From: Leucobacter sp.
GTDB taxonomy: Bacteria > Actinomycetota > Actinomycetes > Actinomycetales > Microbacteriaceae
DNA length: 15,135 nucleotides
Direction of reading: 5' to 3'
NCBI GenBank assembly: GCA_017990305.1
Contig: JAGNOB010000008.1
Span: 1 to 15,135, forward strand
A program made the translations under genes and the position numbers. How positions within the stretch are numbered: the stretch's first letter is position 1; every line of letters starts with the position of its first letter. Below are positions 7,933-14,048 of this stretch, piece by piece. The notes below the pieces were generated by a model that was given only the letters and a program-made list of their open reading frames with translations, was not told the origin of the DNA and made no database searches.

Positions 7933-8085
7933 TCACGCGACCTGCATCCGCGATGCGCCGACGACGAACTCGATCGACAGGTCACCCCCGACAGCCTCCA
8001 AATAGCGGCGGTTCGTACCAACTTTCGCCGTTTCAACCGAGGCGCGATCTACCGGATGCTTCTCAAGAAAACCATCGAGTTTCAT
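7933..8085 (-). pseudogene. Truncated XRE-type antitoxin lacking its helix-turn-helix
   Basis: The reading frame has 50 codons from ATG 8085 to TGA 7935-7933. The first 18 residues (MKLDGFLEKHPVDRASVE) match the start, and the last 32 (from TAKVGTNRRYLEAVGG to RMQVA) match the end, of XRE-family antitoxins of the HigA-like kind common in actinobacteria. In those proteins about 45-50 residues between the two parts, including the entire helix-turn-helix, connect them; here the parts are joined directly in frame. The product could not bind DNA in the usual way. It lies 17 bp after a RelE/ParE-type toxin remnant, the usual toxin-then-antitoxin order. Family assignment is from memory of the conserved ends. 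A GAAGGGGAAG purine run lies upstream of the ATG, so a short peptide might still be made. Confidence 0.7.
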
Positions 8086-8102
8086 GCGCCCCGACTTCCC
8101 CT

Positions 8103-8222
8103 TCACGTTTTGACGGCGCGTTTCGAACCGCTCACCGAGTCCACGATCGGCCGCCCGAGCTGAGGACCGTGTTCCTGCAGGAGCTCAATTGGGACACCAC
8201 TTGTACCCGCCCCGATCGATCG
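8103..8222 (-). pseudogene. RelE/ParE-family (HigB-like) toxin fragment
   Basis: In the frame ending at TGA 8105-8103, residues from 8186 read ELLQEHGPQLGRPIVDSV followed by SGSK. This is the conserved early-middle segment of Gp49/HigB-like RelE toxins (LLxExGPxLGRPxVDxxxGSK). Upstream the frame is open only to about 8222 and has no recognisable N-terminus or start codon. Downstream of SGSK only RAVKT and a stop remain. The typical continuation (the KELRPG segment, the core strands and the basic C-terminal part) is missing. The gene is therefore broken at both ends and cannot give an active mRNA interferase. It sits just upstream of the truncated XRE antitoxin, as in an intact toxin-antitoxin pair. 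Confidence 0.65.
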
Positions 8223-8246
8223 TCATTCTTCGGCAAACAGGAGCCC

Positions 8247-8817
8247 CTACTGACCGCCTTTGTGGCGAGCGACAAACGAGAGCCGCGCGCGCTCCGCAGC
8301 TTTCCAAGCCTCATCACCTTGATCGAGCTGGCTCGCCGGAGCAACTATTCGGTCGAACATCGCCTGCAAAGGCAACAAGTCTCGGCGCTCGGCGGCGGCT
8401 CGACACGCACTGTCATTAGTCGCGCCCCGCACGGAGCGCCAGTCAAGTTCCCATCCAGCCTCGCGTGCAACGCGGTTCCAGAACACTCGTTGAGTTCTGC
8501 CATTGCCTTCCCTGAAGGGATGCACATAGTTGAATTGATCGTAGTGATACGCCAGGCGCACAATGAAATGCGACCGTTCCAATTGTTTGAGGTCGCTGTC
8601 CGAATGCAGCTCCTCTTCAACGGAAGCAGCCGCCTTCGCTTAGCTCGGCAAGGCCGCCTGTGGGCGTTGGTGGGTGGTCATGGAATTGCACCAACCGAGC
8701 AAACGCGAGATCTCCTTCGGCTTCATCGAGCGAGGCCTGAGTCAACGCGCCGATCTTGTTTCTCAGAACCCCTGTTTCAGGATCGAGATAGGGGTCGACG
8801 AAATCAGTCGAGTCCAT
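8247..8817 (-). pseudogene. Fic-family toxin with internal deletion and frameshift
   Basis: From ATG 8817 the frame gives a normal Fic N-terminus (DPYLDPETGVLRNKIGAL, then PPTPTGGLAELS) but stops at 8619-8617. A second frame, open from about 8639 to TAG 8249-8247, gives the C-terminal 130 residues. These include the catalytic motif HPFREGNGR (8522-8496) and the following VFWNRVAREAGWELDW. Complete relatives have about 45-50 residues between the two parts, with the IHRHLF-type helix and the flap that positions the target; these are absent here. One internal deletion of a length leaving remainder 2 on division by 3 explains both the gap and the frame change. Fic enzymes AMPylate target proteins, but this copy should be inactive as a full protein. 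The intact antitoxin gene overlaps its start by 14 bp. Confidence 0.85.
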
Positions 8818-8998
8818 AGCGGGCGCGAGCACGAGCTACCAGCTCGTCAGAATCGATCCGCCCAGCGATGTACTCCTGCGCATCTGCCTGGCCAGCTTGA
8901 GAAACTTCAAGGCCTTCCATCTCACCGCTATGAATCGCCTCTGCAACGCGGCGTTCACGTTCGGGTTGCGTCATTGTGGGGGTGGTGGTTGGCAACAT
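8804..8998 (-). CDS. VbhA-type antitoxin of a Fic toxin-antitoxin pair
   Basis: A 64-residue protein whose single helical domain (about 9-64) carries the inhibitory Fic-antitoxin motif [ST]xxxE[GN] as SGEMEG (S24 to G29). In VbhA the Glu of this motif enters the Fic active site and blocks ATP binding. The sequence continues EVSQAG and ends DELVARARARYGLD, in the usual VbhA-domain layout. ATG 8998 has AGAGGAG five bases upstream, a strong ribosome site; ATG 8974 would remove eight residues but has none as good. A TAAACT -10-like hexamer lies at 9033-9028 with no convincing -35. The gene overlaps the Fic toxin start by 14 bp. It looks intact while its toxin is broken, so it is either a leftover or an antitoxin able to act on another Fic protein. 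Confidence 0.85.
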   Translation of the reverse strand: MLPTTTPTMTQPERERRVAEAIHSGEMEGLEVSQAGQADAQEYIAGRIDSDELVARARARYGLD

Positions 8999-9157
8999 GT
9001 CTCGTCTCCTCTCGAGCTGATCTCTCCAGTTTACCGCTGCCCGATCGCAACCGGTGAGTAATTTCGAACCTGCACACCACCCAACAGTAACGCTGGCTGG
9101 AGCTGATCGGGGAAGCAAACCTGACTGGAGACCAACACCGCTCGCCCCGCTCCCGCG

Positions 9158-10870
9158 TCACTGTTTGGCGAGCAGCAGTTCACGGACCTCGCGGCGCAGC
9201 ACCTTGCCGACCATCGATCGTGGCAGCTCAGCGACGAACTCGACCCGCTTGGGCACCTTGTACGCGGCGAGCCTCGTGCGGCAGAACGTGCGAACGGCCT
9301 CCGGCTCGAGCTGCGCACCGCTCCGGATCACGATCGCCGCCGCGACCATCTCGGCCCCGTCTCCGCGCGGCAGCGATACGACCGCCGCATCCTCGATATC
9401 GGGGTGCGACAGCAGCACCTCCTCGACCTCAGAGGGTGACACATTAAAGCCGCCGGTGATGATCAGTTCCTTTCGCCGGTCGACCACCGTCACGAACCCG
9501 TCCGCCGAGACGGTCACGATGTCTCCGGTGCGCAACCAGCCGTCCTGTAGCAGGGTCTCTGCGGTGTCCTGTGGGCGCTTCCAGTACCCTTTGAACACCT
9601 GTGGGCCGCGGAGCAGGAGCTCGCCCGGCTCGCCAACACCCACCTCAACCGCCGGGTCATCGGGGTCAACCACCCGAATCTCGGTGCTCGGGAACGGGAC
9701 CCCGACGGAACCGGGCCGACGGGACGGGCCTGCAGGGTTTCCGAGCGCAACCGGTGAGGCCTCAGTCATCCCGTAGCCCTCGACGAGCAGGCCGCCAGTG
9801 ACTTCTTCCCAGCGCTGCACGGTCGAGACCGGCAGCGGCATAGCCCCTGAGATCGCGAATCGCACCGTCGAGAGATCAAGCTCGTCGTGAAGCGCTGCGC
9901 GCGCGAGCTGGTCATAGATGGGCGGAACCCCTGGCAGAAACGTCGGGGGCGAATACTTCGCAGCTTTCTTCACGAGACCGACGTCAAACGTTGGGAACAG
10001 CACCAGGCGGGCGCCGATGCTCATCGCAAAGGTGAGGCACAGCGTCAATCCGTACGCGTGGAAGAGCGGCAACACGCCGTAGAACACTTCGTCGCCCTCG
10101 CGCAGGCCCGGCAGCCACTCCCTGCCCTGCATCGCATTCGCACGCAGGTTCGCGTGGGTTAGGATCGCTCCCTTCGGCCTGCCCGTCGTCCCGCTCGTGT
10201 ACTGCAGCACAGCAATGTCGTCGAGCGTCGGGCCCGCCACGCGCTTTGGCAGCCGCTTCCCCAGCAGCGACTCCCACGATCGCATCGCCTTCGAGGCGGG
10301 TCGCGCGGTGAGCTTCTTTCGGGCGGCACGAGCCGCCGGAACCGGCAGCCGAAGAGCGAGCTGCTGCAGCGTTGGCATCTCTTTGGTCATGTTCACGGTG
10401 ACGATGCGCTGTGGCCGCACATCGTCCGGCAGGCGATCGATCTTCTCGCTCGCAACGTCCCAGACGATCGCGAGCGTTGCTTCGTGATCCTCAAACTGGT
10501 GGCGCAGTTCGCGTTCGGTGTACAGGGGATTGTGTTCGACGACGACTGCGCCCAGCCGCAACACCGCATAGAATGCCACAACGTGCTGCGGGCAATTCGG
10601 GAGCACAAGCGCGACTCGGTCTCCTGCCTTCACCCCAAGCTTGCGCAGCCCCAAGGCGGCGCGTTCGACTTGCTCGTATAGTTCTTTGTACTTCGTGGTG
10701 CGTCCAAAGAACTCGAGCGCGACGTGGTTCGGAAACTGCCGGGCGCTGGCCTTCAACGCTTCGGGGAGAGTCTGTTCCACCGGATCAATTTCGGGGCGAA
10801 CGCCTTCGGCATAGGAAGTCAGCCATGGGCGCGACTCATCTGTCTGGGCCCCGTCAAAAACTGCAGTCAT
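9158..10870 (-). CDS. Long-chain acyl-CoA synthetase (AMP-forming, FadD-like)
   Basis: A 570-residue ANL-superfamily ligase that adenylates a carboxylic acid and transfers it to CoA. The P-loop YTSGTTGRPKG is at 224-234, the A5 motif GYGMTEASP at 365-373, the hinge region TGDIVTVSADGFVTVVDRRK at 448-467 and the catalytic lysine K556 in MVGKVLRRE. Length and motif spacing agree with bacterial FadD-type fatty-acid ligases; chain length specificity cannot be read from the sequence. I place the start at ATG 10870 (MTAVFDGAQT) because the family alignment begins there; an upstream in-frame ATG at 11017 adds 49 residues of unlikely composition. The ribosome site is weak (AGGA 11 bases upstream). 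The gene appears to stand alone. A TTATACC sequence about 25 bases upstream may be a -10, without a clear -35. Confidence 0.9.
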   Translation of the reverse strand: MTAVFDGAQTDESRPWLTSYAEGVRPEIDPVEQTLPEALKASARQFPNHVALEFFGRTTKYKELYEQVERAALGLRKLGVKAGDRVALVLPNCPQHVVAFYAVLRLGAVVVEHNPLYTERELRHQFEDHEATLAIVWDVASEKIDRLPDDVRPQRIVTVNMTKEMPTLQQLALRLPVPAARAARKKLTARPASKAMRSWESLLGKRLPKRVAGPTLDDIAVLQYTSGTTGRPKGAILTHANLRANAMQGREWLPGLREGDEVFYGVLPLFHAYGLTLCLTFAMSIGARLVLFPTFDVGLVKKAAKYSPPTFLPGVPPIYDQLARAALHDELDLSTVRFAISGAMPLPVSTVQRWEEVTGGLLVEGYGMTEASPVALGNPAGPSRRPGSVGVPFPSTEIRVVDPDDPAVEVGVGEPGELLLRGPQVFKGYWKRPQDTAETLLQDGWLRTGDIVTVSADGFVTVVDRRKELIITGGFNVSPSEVEEVLLSHPDIEDAAVVSLPRGDGAEMVAAAIVIRSGAQLEPEAVRTFCRTRLAAYKVPKRVEFVAELPRSMVGKVLRREVRELLLAKQ

Positions 10871-10974
10871 GGTGTTGGCCGTCCTATCGTCGGTATAACC
10901 CCAGCCTAGGCACTGCCCTATCCGCCAGAGTGCATCCATCGCCCCACCACTCCACAGGAGGTGCGCAGCCCATA

Positions 10975-10991
10975 CGAGGCGCGCAGCCTCG
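10975..10991 (-). terminator. Weak hairpin after the 302-residue membrane protein gene
   Basis: CGAGGC and GCCTCG form a 6-bp stem with a 5-base loop, about 30 bases after the stop at 11023. There is no T-run, so terminator function is only possible. Confidence 0.25.
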
Positions 10992-11022
10992 CGGGGCGGC
11001 CTGGTCGACGAGATCACCGCGA

Positions 11023-11931
11023 TCAGAGGCAGCGGCTCTCCAAGTGAATCGTGAGCATACCGTCGATGGTAAACCGGTCGTCGACTGAGATCGCATACAT
11101 GGCGCTCGCACCCGTCTTCGTGGCAACAGACTGGTCGCGTTGCCCGTCTTCCAAGGCTTCGACGTAGCCGGCTTGCGCCCAGGCTGCCAGGACTCGCTGC
11201 TTCGCTTGTCCCTCATCGTCGCTGGGCAGCGTAAACCCGAGCGTGAGCTGCTCCCCCAGCCCTTCCGTCTGCGCGGGCGCACAGCTTTGCGTGCTGATCG
11301 GCGGGTGCGTCGAGTCAAATTCAACGCGTTCCTCGCGAGTAAACTCGACTGTCGTCGCAGGCTCGTTAGAGTCTGCCATGGCCGCTTCGACGAGCACCCG
11401 CATCTCCCGATCAGCGTCTTCGATAGAGAACGCTTCGAAGGCGGGGTCTTTTACCCCGTTTGTGAAGGACTGCGACCCGGCCCCACCGGCTTCTGGGACA
11501 AGACGCACCGGCCCGATCCGCTCGTGAGTTAATCTCACGATTGCGGACAGCGAGCTGCTCGAAGCAAGGCCCATTGCCAGGACCGTCCCGAGGAGCATTG
11601 CCCCGCCGACGATCCCGAACCTCAACCAGATCTTGCTGCCGCGCAGGGCTGCAACGACCGCTACCACCGCAAGCGCGGCCATGACAACCACCGCCACAAG
11701 CGCCAGGCGCACGATGGATTGAGCTGCGTCCGCGAGCGCTGTGGTCCAGTGCTCGAGCATTCCAGCATCGTTGGGGTCCCACAGCACCGAGGCGCCTACA
11801 AAGGAACCCGAGAACAGCAGCACCCCACAGTACGCCGCGACGATGGCACCGAGCGCGATCGCGCTCACAATCTGCCCCATGCGACCACGGGGACGCCGAG
11901 CTGGCGGCGACTCAGTGCCCGAATCAGTCAT
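11023..11931 (-). CDS. Hypothetical three-helix membrane protein with extracytoplasmic C-terminal domain
   Basis: I do not recognise a family. The 302-residue protein has a basic, proline-containing N-terminus (SPPARRPRGR), then hydrophobic helices at about 21-42, 74-97 and 103-124, and a soluble C-terminal part of about 175 residues. By the positive-inside rule the basic N-terminus should be cytoplasmic, which puts the C-terminal part outside after three crossings. That part has two cysteines, C217 and C301 (the latter next to the C-terminus), which could form a disulphide. Its end is rich in short beta-like segments (SAMYAISVDD, MLTIHLESRC). ATG 11931 is preferred over a GTG at 11949 in the same frame; neither has a strong ribosome site. 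The next gene upstream on this strand is the tRNA, whose terminator separates the two, so this gene should have its own promoter in 11932-12042, where I see no clear one. Confidence 0.75.
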   Translation of the reverse strand: MTDSGTESPPARRPRGRMGQIVSAIALGAIVAAYCGVLLFSGSFVGASVLWDPNDAGMLEHWTTALADAAQSIVRLALVAVVVMAALAVVAVVAALRGSKIWLRFGIVGGAMLLGTVLAMGLASSSSLSAIVRLTHERIGPVRLVPEAGGAGSQSFTNGVKDPAFEAFSIEDADREMRVLVEAAMADSNEPATTVEFTREERVEFDSTHPPISTQSCAPAQTEGLGEQLTLGFTLPSDDEGQAKQRVLAAWAQAGYVEALEDGQRDQSVATKTGASAMYAISVDDRFTIDGMLTIHLESRCL

Positions 11932-12042
11932 AGTGACACACTCGCGCACCGTGTCGCCGAAATCAAGTCGTCAGAAGAGTTCCCCGCCCAGGGCCCACGC
12001 CGGGAGCAGGTCTGAGCATCCGAGCTGCGTGTCGAGAAACAC

Positions 12043-12070
12043 GAAAAGCCCCGGAAGACCGGGGCTTTTC
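12043..12070 (-). terminator. Strong intrinsic terminator of the tRNA gene
   Basis: A perfect 12-bp stem (GAAAAGCCCCGG with CCGGGGCTTTTC) with a 4-base loop begins two bases after the encoded CCA of the tRNA. On the minus strand the stem ends in CTTTTC, giving a short U-run. The symmetric A and T tracts mean it could also work for plus-strand transcripts. Confidence 0.9.
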
Positions 12071-12072
12071 TC

Positions 12073-12147
12073 TGGCTGGGATACCAGGACTCGAACCTAG
12101 AATGACGGTACCAGAAACCGTAGTGTTGCCAATTACACCATATCCCA
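12073..12147 (-). tRNA. tRNA-Gln (anticodon CTG)
   Basis: On the minus strand all arms of a 72-nt tRNA can be folded. The acceptor TGGGATA (12147-12141) pairs with TATCCCA (12083-12077). The D-stem is GTGT/ACAC. The anticodon stem ACGGT/ACCGT encloses the loop TTCTGGT with anticodon CTG. The T-arm is CTAGG-TTCGAGT-CCTGG. G73 is followed by a genome-encoded CCA (12075-12073). Anticodon CTG reads CAG, the main glutamine codon in high-GC genomes. It has its own promoter and terminator. No integrase or attachment repeat is seen beside it. Confidence 0.97.
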
Positions 12148-12191
12148 AAGCGGAATTCCGCCACCCTTTCGGGCTGCGGCACCGAGAGATA

Positions 12192-12220
12192 ACTCTACCC
12201 GGTAACGGCGCGGATTTCAA
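12192..12220 (-). promoter_or_regulatory. tRNA-Gln promoter
   Basis: On the minus strand TTGAAA (12220-12215) and TAGAGT (12197-12192) are separated by exactly 17 bases, and lie about 45 bp upstream of the tRNA 5' end. Transcription from near 12185 would give a leader of about 38 bases to be removed by RNase P. Confidence 0.75.
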
Positions 12221-12225
12221 AACGG

Positions 12226-12255
12226 GGCGCGCGCAGCGTGTAAGCCGCGCGCGCC
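12226..12255 (-). terminator. Probable terminator after deoA
   Basis: GGCGCGCGC and GCGCGCGCC form a perfect 9-bp GC-only stem with a 12-base loop, beginning six bases after the deoA stop. On the minus strand it is followed by CCGTTTTG, a short T-run that is shared with the -35 region of the tRNA promoter. It would end the nucleoside operon. Confidence 0.6.
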
Positions 12256-12260
12256 GCGGC

Positions 12261-13565
12261 CTATCCCGTGATGTGCTCGCGCACGAGCGGGCCCGGTGCG
12301 TGAGCACCGGCAGCCGCGTCGGCGTCGATCTCCCAAGCCCCCTCGAGCGCCTCGAGCGCGCGCGGGAAGCGTGCTGCGTCCTCCGCCGACAGTGTGAACA
12401 GGGGCTGGCCCGCGGTCACCGAGTCGCCCGGCTTTGCGTGCAGGTCGATACCAGCGGAGTGGATCACCGGATCCTCCGCACGCGCGCGGCCTGCGCCGAG
12501 CCGCCAGGCGGCGATGCCACAGGGAAGCCCCTCGAGCTTCGACATCACACCCGAGGTGGGCGCGGTGACGACGTGCGTCTCACGGGCGACGGGGAGCGGC
12601 GCATCGGGGTCGCCGCCCTGCGCGGCGATCATCGCACGCCACGAGTCCATCGCGCGGCCGTCGTCGAGCGCGGCGGCAACGTCGGCATCGGGCTGACCTG
12701 CGAGGGCGAGCATCTCGCGTGCGAGCGCGAGAGTGAGCTCGCGCACGTCGGCTGGGCCCCCGCCAGCGAGAACCTCGACCGATTCGCGCACCTCGTTCGC
12801 GTTGCCGATTGTGAGACCGAGCGGCACGTTCATATCCGTGAGCAGCGCGGACGTGCGGACGCCGGAATCGGTGCCGAGCGCGACCATGGTCTCAGCGAGC
12901 TCGCGGGCCATCGCGTAGTCCTGCATGAATGCGCCAGAGCCGAATTTCACGTCGAGCACGAGCGCGTCGGTGCCCTCGGCGATCTTCTTCGACATGATGC
13001 TCGATGCGATGAGCGGAATCGAGTCGACAGTGCCCGTGACATCGCGCAGCGCGTACAGCTTCTTGTCGGCGGGCGCGAGGCCCGATCCGGCGGCGCAGAT
13101 GACCGCACCAACGTCGCCATCGAGCTGTGCGAAGATCTCCTCGTTCGACAGCGCTGCGCGCCACCCGGGGATCGCCTCGAGCTTGTCGAGGGTGCCCCCG
13201 GTGTGGCCGAGCCCGCGGCCGGAGAGCTGCGGCACGGCAACACCGAACGCGGCGACGAGCGGCGCGAGCGGCAGGGTGATCTTGTCGCCGACGCCGCCGG
13301 TTGAGTGTTTATCGACGGTCGGCTTGGAGAGCCCGGCGAAGCTCATGCGCTCGCCCGAGTTGATCATCGCGTCGGTCAGCACGCGGATCTCATCGCGGCC
13401 CATGCCTCGCTGGAAGATCGCCATCGCGAACGACGCCATCTGCGCTTCCGACACGTAGCCGCGGGTGAATGCATCAATCATCCACCTCAGGGCTGCCTCT
13501 GGCACCTGTCCCCCGTCGCGCTTGGCTCGAATCACATCAACGGCGTCAAACGGCTCGACACTCAT
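12261..13565 (-). CDS. deoA: Thymidine phosphorylase
   Basis: A 434-residue enzyme that cleaves (deoxy)thymidine with phosphate to thymine and deoxyribose-1-phosphate in the cytoplasm. The family signature SGRGLGHTGGTLDKLE is at 115-130 and the phosphate-binding loop KHSTGGVGDK at 86-95. R174, S189 and K193 have the same spacing as the pyrimidine-binding Arg, Ser and Lys of the E. coli enzyme. The C-terminal alpha/beta domain (from about 330) includes the GIDLHAKPGDSV loop. Length and motifs are complete. Some relatives also accept uridine, so pyrimidine-nucleoside phosphorylase is a close alternative. ATG 13565 has AAGGGA about eight bases upstream. The gene follows cdd after 77 bp that hold a strong hairpin, and ends the permease-cdd-deoA operon: deaminated cytidine nucleosides and imported thymidine or uridine are its likely substrates. 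Confidence 0.95.
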   Translation of the reverse strand: MSVEPFDAVDVIRAKRDGGQVPEAALRWMIDAFTRGYVSEAQMASFAMAIFQRGMGRDEIRVLTDAMINSGERMSFAGLSKPTVDKHSTGGVGDKITLPLAPLVAAFGVAVPQLSGRGLGHTGGTLDKLEAIPGWRAALSNEEIFAQLDGDVGAVICAAGSGLAPADKKLYALRDVTGTVDSIPLIASSIMSKKIAEGTDALVLDVKFGSGAFMQDYAMARELAETMVALGTDSGVRTSALLTDMNVPLGLTIGNANEVRESVEVLAGGGPADVRELTLALAREMLALAGQPDADVAAALDDGRAMDSWRAMIAAQGGDPDAPLPVARETHVVTAPTSGVMSKLEGLPCGIAAWRLGAGRARAEDPVIHSAGIDLHAKPGDSVTAGQPLFTLSAEDAARFPRALEALEGAWEIDADAAAGAHAPGPLVREHITG

Positions 13566-13595
13566 TCTGGGGTCCCTTCGATGGTGGTGGATCTA

Positions 13596-13629
13596 CGCCT
13601 GTGCCGCGAGCGTACTCGCGGCACAGGCG
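13596..13629 (-). promoter_or_regulatory. 15-bp hairpin between cdd and deoA
   Basis: A perfect 15-bp inverted repeat (13596-13610 with 13615-13629; arms beginning CGCCTGTGCC) with a 4-base loop. It lies 14 bases after the cdd stop and 30 bases before the deoA ATG. There is no T-run on the minus strand, so it is less like an intrinsic terminator and more like an mRNA-processing or stability element, or a partial attenuator that lowers deoA relative to cdd. Confidence 0.6.
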
Positions 13630-13642
13630 CTACACAACAACG

Positions 13643-14044
13643 CTACTCCGCGACGCGTGCGAGGTCCCTGGGCCCGAAGGCATCCGGGAGCACCTCGTCG
13701 ATGGTGCGAATACCGGAGACCGTCTCGAGGAGCATGCCCTCGGCGGAGTGTTCGTAGAGCAGCTGACGGCACCTGCCGCACGGCATGATCGTTTCTTCGT
13801 TGCCGTTGACGCAGACAAAGGCGACAAGCTTGCCGCCGCCGCCCATGTGCAGGTCACCAACGAGCGCGCACTCCGCGCACAGCGTCAGCCCGTACGAGGC
13901 GTTCTCGACGTTGCAGCCGGAGACGATGCGCCCGGAATCGGTGAGGGCGGCGGCTCCCACCGGATACTTCGAGTAGGGCACGTAGGCGTGCGCGAGCGCG
14001 GCGATCGCCTGCTCGCGCAGCGCCGCCCAGTCGATATCGGTCAT
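13643..14044 (-). CDS. cdd: Cytidine deaminase
   Basis: A 133-residue, zinc-dependent enzyme of the short tetrameric class that converts cytidine and deoxycytidine to uridine and deoxyuridine. Zinc ligands are C56 (in CAECALVGD), C89 and C92 (in PCGRCRQ), with catalytic E58; the substrate-binding segment CNVENASYG is at 44-52. These positions match the Bacillus-type enzyme within a few residues. I chose ATG 14044 because AAGGG lies eight bases upstream; the in-frame ATG at 14089 would run into the permease gene. Only four bases separate the permease stop from this start, and the ribosome site lies inside the end of the permease gene, so translation is probably coupled. It supplies uridine-type nucleosides to downstream catabolism by the phosphorylase. 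Confidence 0.96.
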   Translation of the reverse strand: MTDIDWAALREQAIAALAHAYVPYSKYPVGAAALTDSGRIVSGCNVENASYGLTLCAECALVGDLHMGGGGKLVAFVCVNGNEETIMPCGRCRQLLYEHSAEGMLLETVSGIRTIDEVLPDAFGPRDLARVAE

Positions 14045-14048
14045 TGCG

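Noticed and set aside
7719..8819. A 366-codon open frame on the plus strand across the toxin-antitoxin region
   Set aside because: It has no family-like motif, begins inside marR on the other strand, and the minus strand shows recognisable pieces of Fic, RelE-type and XRE-type proteins.
10903..10913. AGCCTAGGC before the acyl-CoA ligase gene as a second iron box
   Set aside because: Only a half-site-like core matches and the outer bases do not fit the DtxR/IdeR operator.
10871..11017. ATG 11017 as the acyl-CoA ligase start
   Set aside because: The extra 49 residues have no family counterpart, and the frame from 10870 begins as normal FadD-type proteins do.
12073..12147. tRNA-Gln as an integration site for a mobile element
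   Set aside because: No integrase, no repeat of the tRNA 3' end and no change in composition is visible on either side.
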